A stretch of DNA of 64,000 nucleotides from Streptomyces sp. PsTaAH-137 (GTDB taxonomy: Bacteria > Actinomycetota > Actinomycetes > Streptomycetales > Streptomycetaceae): the NCBI RefSeq assembly GCF_003259365.1, contig NZ_QLLY01000005.1:248001-312000 (forward strand), given 5' to 3'. The notes beneath the pieces are model-generated. The model saw only the letters and a program-made list of their open reading frames with translations, made no database searches and was not told the origin of the DNA. This document shows, piece after piece, positions 43,633 through 51,116 of the stretch. The position numbers were made by a program, and so were the translations under genes. Position 1 is the stretch's first letter. Each line of letters begins with the position of its first letter.

Positions 43633-44649
43633 ATGCGCCGTCCCCGCAGACCGGCCCGCGCCCGCTCGACCGCGCTCGTGGCCGCCGTCGCCCTCTTCGC
43701 CACCGGCGGCGCGCTCGGCGCCTCGACGGCGCAGGGCGCGCCGGTGACGGCCGTCGGGCAGGGGGTACGGGCCGCCGACGGGGCCACGATCGTCGGGCAG
43801 ACCTGGCTGGACGACCGGACGGTCGATCTGACCGTCCGCTCCCCCGCCGTGGGCGCCGACGTGCCGGTGCGGGTGCTGCTGCCCGCCTCCTACGCGAGCG
43901 CGCCCGACCGGGAGCGGCCCGTCCTCTATCTGTTGCAGGGCGCGCACGACGACTACACGTCGTGGACGCGGGAGACGGACATCGAGACGTTCCTCGCCGA
44001 CCAGGACGTCATCACCGTCATGCCGTCCTCGGGGCCGACCGGGATCCCCACCGACTGGTGGAATCTCGGGCGGAGTTCGCCCGACTACGAGACGTTCCAG
44101 GTCGACGAGGTGATGCATCTGCTGCGCGGCGCGTTCCACGCGGGCGAGCGGCGGGCCGTCGCTGGGGTGTCCACCGGCGGGTACGGCGCGCTGGCGTTCG
44201 CGGCGCGCAGGCCCGGCACGTTCGCCGCGGCCGCCTCGTACAGCGGCGTCCTCGACACGACCGCGCTCGGCATGGTCACCGTCGTGAGCGCGATCGTGGC
44301 CCGGGAGCTGCAACTGCCCGGCATGTTGTGGGGCAACGCGATCCTGCAGCGCGCGAACTGGACCGCGCACAACCCGTACGCCCTGGCCGACCGGCTCAAG
44401 GGCACTCGCCTGTACCTCTCGCAGGGCAGCGGCATCCCCAGCACCGACTTCGGGAACCTCGAAGGCGGCGTCCTGGAGGGCACGTTGTGGGGACAGGCGA
44501 AGCAGTTCACCGCACGCCTGGCGGCGCTGGGCGTGCCCGCGCAGACCCATCTGTACCAGGGCGGCACGCACGGCTGGTCGTCCTGGCAGGGCGAGTTCGA
44601 GGCGTCGTGGCCGACGCTCGCCGCGGGCCTCGGACTCACCGGCAACTGA
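43633..44649 (+). CDS. Secreted antigen 85/esterase D-type acyltransferase (mycolyltransferase-like)
   Basis: A 338-residue alpha/beta hydrolase with a Sec signal peptide (about residues 1-36, cleavage at AQG-A). The nucleophile is Ser180 (GVSTGGYGAL); the histidine is His313 in GTHGWSSWQGEF, which parallels the HSWEYW region of antigen 85; YLLQGAHDDYTSW and the DWW segment also follow the antigen 85 pattern, and the acid is probably Glu277 or Glu282. Antigen 85 enzymes move mycolic acids between trehalose and cell-wall sugars. Coming 28 bp after the Pks13-like gene, it probably transfers or releases the cluster's acyl product outside the cell. A plain secreted esterase is the alternative. 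GGAG precedes the ATG. Confidence 0.82.
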   Translation: MRRPRRPARARSTALVAAVALFATGGALGASTAQGAPVTAVGQGVRAADGATIVGQTWLDDRTVDLTVRSPAVGADVPVRVLLPASYASAPDRERPVLYLLQGAHDDYTSWTRETDIETFLADQDVITVMPSSGPTGIPTDWWNLGRSSPDYETFQVDEVMHLLRGAFHAGERRAVAGVSTGGYGALAFAARRPGTFAAAASYSGVLDTTALGMVTVVSAIVARELQLPGMLWGNAILQRANWTAHNPYALADRLKGTRLYLSQGSGIPSTDFGNLEGGVLEGTLWGQAKQFTARLAALGVPAQTHLYQGGTHGWSSWQGEFEASWPTLAAGLGLTGN

Positions 44650-44685
44650 CCCCTCCGCCACACCCTCACGCCCGGAAGGAACGTC

Positions 44686-45975
44686 ATGGAACTCGATCCG
44701 CTCGCCGAAGCGGTACTGGCCGACGCGCCGCCCGACACCCTCGGCCGGTTACCGGTACCGGACGACTACGTGGCCGCGCACCTGCGGGCCGAGGACGTCG
44801 GCACGTTCACCGGTGTCGACGACAAGGACGTCCGCAAGTCGATCCACGTCGGCCGGGTCCCGATGCCCGAACTCGCCCCGGACGAAGTGTTGGTGGCGGT
44901 GCTCGCCAGCGGCATCAACCACAACACCGTGTGGTCGGCGATGTTCGAGCCGCTGTCCACCTTCTCCTTCCTGCGCAAGTTCGGCCGCGACGGCGGCTGG
45001 GCGGCACGGCATGACGCCCCGCAGCACGTCATCGGCTCGGACGCGGCCGGAGTGGTCGTGCGCGCGGGCGCGGGCGTGCGGCGCTGGCGGGTCGGCGACC
45101 GGGTGGTCGTCTCACCCGTGTACGTCGACGACGAGGACCCGGCGACGCACGCCGACGGGATGCGCGGCGCCTCACAGCTCGCCTGGGGCTTCGAGACGAA
45201 CTTCGGCGGCCTCGCCCACTACTGCGTCGCCCGCGCCAACCAACTCCTGCCGAAACCAGCCCACTTGACGTGGGAGGAGGCGGCCAGCAACCCGCTGTGC
45301 GCGGGCACCGCGTACCGGATGCTCGTCAGCGAGCGGGGCGCCCGGATGAAGCAGGGCGACGTCGTCCTCATCTGGGGCGCCGCGGGCGGCCTCGGCGCGT
45401 ACGCGGCGCAGCTCGTGCGCGGCGGTGGCGGTATCGCCGTCGGTGTCGTCGGCAGCGAGGAGAAGGCGCGCGCGGCGCGGGAGTTCGGCTGCCACGTCGT
45501 GATCGACCGGCGCGAGATCGGCCTCGACGGCGGGGTGCCCGAGGACCCGTCCGTGCCGGGGCGCCGCCTCGGCGCGCTGATCAGGAAGGAGGTCGGCGAG
45601 GACCCGCACATCGTCTTCGAGCATGTCGGCCGGGCGACCTTCGGCGTGTCCGTGTACGTGGTCGGGCGCGGCGGCACTGTGGTGACGTGCGGCTCGACCA
45701 CCGGCTACCAGCACGAGTTCGACAACCGCTACCTGTGGATGCGGCTCAAGCGCGTCATCGGCAGCCACGGCGTCAACCTCGACGAACTGGCCGCCATGCA
45801 GCGCCTGGTGGAGCTGGGCCGGCTGCGGCCCGCGCTGTCGGTGACGTACCCGCTGGAGGAGACGGCGGAGGCGGCCCGCCTCGTGCAGAGCGGACGGCAC
45901 ATCGGCAAGGTCGGGGTGCTGGCGCTCGCACCGCGGACCGGACTCGGAATCAGCGGGCCCGCGCCGGTTTCCTAG
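44686..45975 (+). CDS. ccr: Crotonyl-CoA carboxylase/reductase
   Basis: A 429-residue medium-chain dehydrogenase of the CCR group. It reduces a 2-enoyl-CoA with NADPH and carboxylates it to an alkylmalonyl-CoA. The NADPH loop is GAAGGLGAYA (231-240). Residues that hold CO2 in characterised CCRs are all conserved at matching places: Asn80 (INHNTVW), Phe169-Glu170 (GFETN) and His361 (GSHGVN). GGAAGGA precedes the ATG. Lying after the synthase and acyltransferase genes, it most likely supplies ethylmalonyl- or longer alkylmalonyl-CoA to the synthase AT domain, whose AAGH motif resembles that of ethylmalonyl-type ATs. It replaces the acyl-CoA carboxylase of the mycolate system. Confidence 0.92.
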   Translation: MELDPLAEAVLADAPPDTLGRLPVPDDYVAAHLRAEDVGTFTGVDDKDVRKSIHVGRVPMPELAPDEVLVAVLASGINHNTVWSAMFEPLSTFSFLRKFGRDGGWAARHDAPQHVIGSDAAGVVVRAGAGVRRWRVGDRVVVSPVYVDDEDPATHADGMRGASQLAWGFETNFGGLAHYCVARANQLLPKPAHLTWEEAASNPLCAGTAYRMLVSERGARMKQGDVVLIWGAAGGLGAYAAQLVRGGGGIAVGVVGSEEKARAAREFGCHVVIDRREIGLDGGVPEDPSVPGRRLGALIRKEVGEDPHIVFEHVGRATFGVSVYVVGRGGTVVTCGSTTGYQHEFDNRYLWMRLKRVIGSHGVNLDELAAMQRLVELGRLRPALSVTYPLEETAEAARLVQSGRHIGKVGVLALAPRTGLGISGPAPVS

Positions 45976-46004
45976 GGGCCGGTGAGCATGGGGGCCGACA
46001 GAAC

Positions 46005-46020
46005 TGTCAGATACATGACA
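46005..46020. promoter_or_regulatory. TGTCA-N6-TGACA operator, site 3 (regulator gene promoter)
   Basis: TGTCA-GATACA-TGACA lies 30 bp after the ccr stop and 119 bp before the PucR-type gene. It shares both arms and the 6-base spacer with sites 1 and 2. A second, overlapping dyad, GACAG-AA-CTGTC (45997-46008), uses the same TGTC half-site, which suggests additional protein contacts and autoregulation. Confidence 0.65.
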
Positions 46021-46139
46021 CCGTTCGGCGCGGCGGGAGGTTACGTCTGGCGCCGGGGGCGCGGGGACACCACCATGGCGTACCCCCGCAGAACCCCTAC
46101 AGATTCCCCCCAGGATCCCCGCCTCTGCTGGAGACCCCC

Positions 46140-47324
46140 ATGACCACCGCTCTGGCGCATCCGTTCCCCTCCGCGCCTCCCCCGCACGAGCTGCGCCGCC
46201 TGCTCGGCCGGTACGTCCCGGCCGCCGTGGCGGAGATGGAGCACGAGGTCACCGCCCGGCTCCCCGCCTATGCCGACGCGTTCAACCGCACCAGGGACTT
46301 CACGGTGCACCGGGTCGTCGACCGGACCGTGCACCTGTTCCTCGCCGCGCTCGGGGCGCCCGGGCCCGGCGCGGCAGCCCCGCTGTCGGACCTCACCGCC
46401 CTCTACGAGCGGCTCGGCGCCCAGCACTGCCGGTCCGGCCATCCGGTCGACACGCTGGGCACGGCCCTGGGCGTCGCGGGCCAGGTGGCCCGTCGGCGGC
46501 TGATCAGGGCCGCGTACCGGTTCCACTGGCCGGAGTCGACACTCGGGTGCCTGATCGAGACGACGTTCGTGCTGATCCGCGCGGCGACCGAGTCCGCGCT
46601 TGCCGGCTTCGCCCAGGAGGACGGGCCGCGCTCGGCGCTCGACGGGCGGCGGGCGCGGCTGCGGGACGCGCTGGTCGCGGACCTCCCCGTCGACGGCGCC
46701 TCGCTCACCGCGCTCGCCGAGGCGGCCGCCTGGCCGTTGCCGGACGCGGTGGCGGTGGTCGCCCTGCCACCGGGCACGGTGCCCCGCGCGGCGGCGCTGC
46801 CCGACGAGGTGCTGGTGCAGGACGCGCCCGACGCGCCGTATCTGATCCTGCCCGGCGAGCGCGCCGGGCTTCCGCTGCCGCGCACGAGGGGCGCCGCGCT
46901 CGGCCCGCTGGTGCCGGTCGGCCGGGCCGCCGACTCGCTGCGCTGGGCGCGGCACGCCGTCGAGCTCGTGCGCCGCGGTGTGCTGCCCGCGGGCCGGCCG
47001 CTGCGCTGCGCCGACCATCTCGGCACGCTCACCGCCTCGCGGGCTGGCGATCTGCTGGACGCGGCGGCCGTCCGGACCCTGGGACCGCTGCTGGAACTGC
47101 CCGAGCGGCGCCGGGCCCCGCTGCTGCGCACCCTGTTCGCCTACCTCGACAGCGGCGACAACGCCGTCGTGACGGCCCGGCGCCTGTACGTCCACGAGCA
47201 GACGGTGCGCTACCGGCTGCGGCAGATCGCCGCGGTGACCAGGGACGCCCAGCCGAGCGGGCAGGGCCGCCTGGAGACGATGCTGGTGCTCGCGCGGTTG
47301 CTCGGGGGCGGAGCCACCTCGTAG
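46140..47324 (+). CDS. PucR-type transcriptional regulator of the lipid cluster
   Basis: A 394-residue protein with an N-terminal helical region (about 10-165), a middle sensing region and a C-terminal PucR helix-turn-helix (AVVTARRLYVHEQTVRYRLR, about residues 342-361). GGAG lies before the ATG. It follows ccr in the same direction but has its own leader with operator site 3, so it is probably autoregulated and controls the cluster through the TGTCA-N6-TGACA sites. The assignment as cluster regulator is inferred from position and shared sites; the ligand is unknown, perhaps an acyl-CoA. Confidence 0.82.
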   Translation: MTTALAHPFPSAPPPHELRRLLGRYVPAAVAEMEHEVTARLPAYADAFNRTRDFTVHRVVDRTVHLFLAALGAPGPGAAAPLSDLTALYERLGAQHCRSGHPVDTLGTALGVAGQVARRRLIRAAYRFHWPESTLGCLIETTFVLIRAATESALAGFAQEDGPRSALDGRRARLRDALVADLPVDGASLTALAEAAAWPLPDAVAVVALPPGTVPRAAALPDEVLVQDAPDAPYLILPGERAGLPLPRTRGAALGPLVPVGRAADSLRWARHAVELVRRGVLPAGRPLRCADHLGTLTASRAGDLLDAAAVRTLGPLLELPERRRAPLLRTLFAYLDSGDNAVVTARRLYVHEQTVRYRLRQIAAVTRDAQPSGQGRLETMLVLARLLGGGATS

Positions 47325-47414
47325 CTCCTCTCCGGTGGAACACGGGGGCGGATCGGTTTTACGGTCGAGGTGACCGATCCTCGTACCCCCTCGCGGAACA
47401 CGGAGCTGACCCCC

Positions 47415-48110
47415 ATGTCGAAGATTCTTTTCGTCGTCACCGGCGCGGACCACTGGACCCTCGCCGACGGCACCCCGCACCCCACCGGCTTCTGGGCCGA
47501 GGAGGCCGCCGCCCCGTACGAGGCGTTCAAGGCCGCGGGCCACGAGGTCGTCGTCGCCACGCCCGGCGGAGTCGTGCCCACCGTGGACCAGGGAAGCCTC
47601 GCGCCGGAGATGAACGGCGGCCAGGAGGGCGCCGACCGGATCGCGCGCGCACTCGACACCATGACGGAGCTGCGGTCGCCGCTGAAGCTGGAGGAGGTGG
47701 ACCTCGACGACTACGCCGCCGTCTTCTACCCGGGCGGTCACGGGCCCATGGAGGACCTCGCCGTCGACGCCGACTCCGGCGCGCTGCTGACGGCCGCCCT
47801 CGACTCCGGCAAGCCGCTCGGCGTCGTCTGCCACGGCCCGGCCGCCCTGCTCGCCGCGACGCGCGAGGACGGCACGAACGTGTTCCGGGGCTACGAGGTC
47901 GCCGCGTTCACCAACGAGGAGGAGACGCAGGCCGGTCTCGCGGACCGGGCGAAGTGGCTCCTCCAGGACCGGCTCACCGAGGCCGGGGTACGGGTCCTCG
48001 TGGGCGAGCCTTGGGCGCCGAAGGTGGTCACCGACCGCAACCTCGTCACCGGCCAGAACCCGGCCTCCTCGGCGCCGCTCGCCACGGAACTGCTCAAGCG
48101 GCTGGGCTGA
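47415..48110 (+). CDS. DJ-1/PfpI family protein (type 1 glutamine amidotransferase-like)
   Basis: A 231-residue protein of the Hsp31-like DJ-1/PfpI group. The nucleophile elbow is Cys139 in GVVCHGPAALL, and the conserved PGGHGPMEDL segment is at about 112-121. Relatives are glyoxalase III/deglycase or chaperone-like proteins that counter reactive carbonyls. GGAG precedes the ATG. It follows the lipid cluster regulator by 90 bp but has no copy of the cluster operator, so I treat it as separate. It converges with the helicase gene. Confidence 0.85.
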   Translation: MSKILFVVTGADHWTLADGTPHPTGFWAEEAAAPYEAFKAAGHEVVVATPGGVVPTVDQGSLAPEMNGGQEGADRIARALDTMTELRSPLKLEEVDLDDYAAVFYPGGHGPMEDLAVDADSGALLTAALDSGKPLGVVCHGPAALLAATREDGTNVFRGYEVAAFTNEEETQAGLADRAKWLLQDRLTEAGVRVLVGEPWAPKVVTDRNLVTGQNPASSAPLATELLKRLG

Positions 48111-48128
48111 CCGCCCGCCGTCGAGCCG

Positions 48129-49535
48129 TCAGCCGCCGCGCCGCACCCGGGCCGCCTTGCGGGCCTCGGCCAGTTTGCGGGCCTCGCTCGACTTGCGGGA
48201 CGACCTGCCGCCGGAACCGGAACCGGCCCCGGAGTTGCTCTTGTCCTTCCTGCTGCCCAGGCCCCGGAACGGCTCGTTGTGGTTCTTGGGCCGGGCCGCG
48301 GCGGGACCGCCGTCGAGCGGGACGCCGGAGGGCTTGCGGGCGCCGGTGATCCGGCTCAGTTCCGCCTCGCCGGAGCGCACCTTGGTGGTCGTGGCCCGGA
48401 CCCCGGCCTCCGCCAGCACCCGGCTCGCCTCCCGGCGCTCGCCCGAGAGCACCAGGGTGACGACCGTGCCGGAGCGGCCGGCCCGGGCCGTGCGGCCCGC
48501 CCGGTGCAGATAGTCCTTCGGGTCCGTCGCCGGGGAGACGCTGACCACCAGGTCGAGATCGTCGATGTGCAGCCCGCGCGCCGCGACATTGGTCGCGACC
48601 AGGGCGGTGACCTGCCCGTTCTTGAACTGCGCCAGGGTGCGGGTGCGCTGCGGCTGGGCCTTGCCGCTGTGCAGGCCCGCGGCGGCGACCCCGCTGGCCC
48701 GCAGATGGCGGGTGAGCTGGTCGACGCCGTGCTTGGTGTCCAGGAACATCAGGACGCGGCCGTCGCGGGCGGCGATCTCCGTGGCCACGGCGTACCGGTC
48801 CGGTCCGTGCACGAGCAGGACGTGGTGCGCGATGGCGTCGACGGCTCCGGCCGACGGGTCGACCTCGTGGACGGCGGGGTCGTGGAGGTAGCGGGCGACC
48901 AGTGAGTCGACGTCGCGGTCGAGGGTGGCCGAGAACAGCATCCGCTGCCCGTCGGGACGCACCTGGTCCAGGGCCTCGGTGACCTGCGGCAGGAATCCCA
49001 TGTCGCACATCTGGTCGGCCTCGTCCAGGACCGTGATGCGCACCCGGTCCAGACGGCAGTCCTTGCGCTGGATCAGGTCGTGCAGCCGGCCGGGCGTCGC
49101 GATCACGATCTCGGCGCCCTCCCGCAGCGCGGCGGACTGCCGGCCGATGGAGACACCGCCGACGACGGTCGCCAGCCGCAGCTTCAGCGCCTGCGCGTAC
49201 GGGGCGAGCGCCTCGCCGACCTGCTGTGCCAGCTCCCGCGTGGGCACCAGGACGAGCACGAGCGGCTGCTTGGGCTGTGCGCGGCGTCCGGCCGTGCGGG
49301 CGAGCAACCCCAGGCCGAAGGCGAGCGTCTTGCCCGATCCGGTGCGCCCGCGGCCGAGCACGTCCCGGCCCGCCAGCACGTTCGGCAGCGCGGCCGCCTG
49401 GATGGGGAACGGCTCGCTCACCCCGTGTTCGTCGAGCGTGCGCAGCACCTCGGCCGGCAGCCCCAGCTCCGCGAAGGACGCCACCGGCGGCAGCGCGGGC
49501 GTGGGAGTGGAGTCGGCGCGTGCTGATTCGCTCAC
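48129..49535 (-). CDS. DEAD-box RNA helicase (RhlE-like)
   Basis: A 468-residue ATP-dependent RNA helicase. Motifs: Q motif EPFPIQAAALP (about 41-51), Walker A RTGSGKT (64-70), DEAD in LDEADQM, SAT, and HRAGRTARAG in the second RecA domain. The C-terminal 70 residues are basic and Gly/Ser/Lys-rich, typical of RNA-binding tails. It would unwind RNA duplexes in ribosome assembly, mRNA decay or cold response. The GTG start has a GGAAGG site. Confidence 0.92.
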   Translation of the reverse strand: MSESARADSTPTPALPPVASFAELGLPAEVLRTLDEHGVSEPFPIQAAALPNVLAGRDVLGRGRTGSGKTLAFGLGLLARTAGRRAQPKQPLVLVLVPTRELAQQVGEALAPYAQALKLRLATVVGGVSIGRQSAALREGAEIVIATPGRLHDLIQRKDCRLDRVRITVLDEADQMCDMGFLPQVTEALDQVRPDGQRMLFSATLDRDVDSLVARYLHDPAVHEVDPSAGAVDAIAHHVLLVHGPDRYAVATEIAARDGRVLMFLDTKHGVDQLTRHLRASGVAAAGLHSGKAQPQRTRTLAQFKNGQVTALVATNVAARGLHIDDLDLVVSVSPATDPKDYLHRAGRTARAGRSGTVVTLVLSGERREASRVLAEAGVRATTTKVRSGEAELSRITGARKPSGVPLDGGPAAARPKNHNEPFRGLGSRKDKSNSGAGSGSGGRSSRKSSEARKLAEARKAARVRRGG

Positions 49536-49693
49536 GGGGAGCCTTCCTCTGAGGGGAACCGTACCGAGGAGGGCGCGGCGGGAGAACAGATCACGCTAGC
49601 ACGGGTCCGGGGCGCGCCCGCCCGGAGCGGGAACGACCGCGACGCTCGCCCCGTATCCGGGCATAAAGCGACTTACTGGGATTCCATGGAGGG

Positions 49694-50911
49694 ATGCCGC
49701 ACCTCACGATCAGCCGCCGTGCCTTCACCGCCCTGCTGACGGGCTGCGCCCTGGCGGGCTGCTCGTCGGGAGGATCGGGGCCGGCCTCCGGCGGATCGAC
49801 GCGGGACGCCGTCGGACGCGCGTACACGTTCCTGGACCGGCGGGTCGACGAGGCGGCGGGCACTCCCGGCGGGCTGCCCCGGAGCTACACCGGCGGGTAC
49901 ATGGCGCGCCATCACTCCACGGTGGCCTTCACCTACGACGTCGCGCTCGTGATCATCGCGTACTGCATGCGGGGCAGGGACGCGGACCTGGACCGGGCCG
50001 CCGCGCTCTCCCGCACCCTGGTGGCGCTCCAGGAGCAGGACGCCGAGGACGACGGAAGGCTGCGCCAGTCCTACGCGTCGGGTCGCCCGTCGGCGGGGGC
50101 GAGGGTGCCGGAGGCCGCCGCCGACGACGTCTTCACCGGGACCCTGGCCTGGGCGGGCCTCGCCCTGCTGCACGCGCACAAGGCCACGGACACGGCCGCG
50201 TTCCGCTCGGGAGCCCTGCGTGCCGCGCAATGGATCCAGGACACCACCTTCCGCTCGTCGGGCACCGCCGGGTACGCGGGCGGACTCACCGCCGCCGGGA
50301 AGAAGGTGGCCTGGCGGTCCAGTGAGCACAACGCCGATGTCGCCGGGTTCTTCCGGGCGCTCGGCAGCGCGGTGGACGACGACGCCTGGGGCGGCCGGGC
50401 CGACACCGCGGTGGCCTTCCTCGACGCCATGTGGGACGCGGACCGCGGCGCCTTCTGGACCGGCACCGGCACCGACGGCAGCACGGTGAACCGCAGCCCG
50501 GTGCCGGAGGACCCGCAGACCTGGTCGTACCTGGCCACCCGCGACAACCGCCATGCGACGTCCCTGGACTGGGCGCTGCGGCACCTCGCGGCGAAGGACA
50601 ACGGCTTCGTCGGGGTGTCGGTCAGCGACGCCGACACCTCGAAGGTGTGGTTCGAGGGGACCGGCCACCTCGTGTGCGCGCTGCGAGCCAGGAACGGCGG
50701 CGGGGACGCGGCGCGGGCCGACCGGCTCCTCGCCTCCCTGCGCAGGGCGCAGTCCGACGCGCCGGGCGCGGACGGGTACGGGCTGGTGGCGGCCTCGTCC
50801 GACGGCCTGGACACGGGCGACGGCGACCGGCTCTACGCCAGTCTGCACACCGGGACCACGGCCTGGTTCGCCCTGGCCGGGCAGCGTGCCAATCCGTTCG
50901 TACTGGGCTGA
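49694..50911 (+). CDS. Tat-exported lipoprotein of unknown function
   Basis: A 405-residue protein with a twin-arginine signal (SRRAF at residues 7-11) and a lipobox LAGC with Cys23, so it should be exported folded and lipid-anchored outside the membrane. The rest is helical with recurring W/Y/H-rich segments (YMARHHSTVAFTYDVAL, SSEHNADVAGFFRALG, TSLDWALRHLA, SKVWFEGTGHLVCAL) that suggest an (alpha/alpha)6 barrel as in glycoside hydrolases and epimerases. GGAGGG lies directly before the ATG. It converges with the polysaccharide-type operon, 25 bp apart, and may act on the same polymer. I do not recognise a named family. Confidence 0.7.
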   Translation: MPHLTISRRAFTALLTGCALAGCSSGGSGPASGGSTRDAVGRAYTFLDRRVDEAAGTPGGLPRSYTGGYMARHHSTVAFTYDVALVIIAYCMRGRDADLDRAAALSRTLVALQEQDAEDDGRLRQSYASGRPSAGARVPEAAADDVFTGTLAWAGLALLHAHKATDTAAFRSGALRAAQWIQDTTFRSSGTAGYAGGLTAAGKKVAWRSSEHNADVAGFFRALGSAVDDDAWGGRADTAVAFLDAMWDADRGAFWTGTGTDGSTVNRSPVPEDPQTWSYLATRDNRHATSLDWALRHLAAKDNGFVGVSVSDADTSKVWFEGTGHLVCALRARNGGGDAARADRLLASLRRAQSDAPGADGYGLVAASSDGLDTGDGDRLYASLHTGTTAWFALAGQRANPFVLG

Positions 50912-50936
50912 TCCCCCGGCCGCGCCGGTCGCGCCG

Positions 50937-51116
50937 TCAGACCAGCCACCACCAGCGGGCCACCAGAAGCGCCGCGACGACCAGCAGGACGACGAGCTCC
51001 AGCCAGAACAGCCGGTGATCGGCGCGCCGGTCCCGGCGGGTGAGTTCGCGGGCCCGCTCGGTGAGCGAGGGGACGTCGAACGGCCCCTGGCTCCCGGGGC
51101 TCTTGTGCGGTGTCAT
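50937..51116 (-). CDS. 59-residue single-pass membrane protein
   Basis: A tiny protein with a charged N-terminal half (LTERARELTRRDRRADHRLF) and one C-terminal membrane segment (about residues 39-56) ending in RWWWLV. The start ATG overlaps the stop of the glycosyltransferase gene (ATGA), so it is translationally coupled and very probably real. It may be an accessory subunit of the glycosyltransferase, in the way small membrane proteins accompany some synthases. No family recognised. Confidence 0.65.
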   Translation of the reverse strand: MTPHKSPGSQGPFDVPSLTERARELTRRDRRADHRLFWLELVVLLVVAALLVARWWWLV

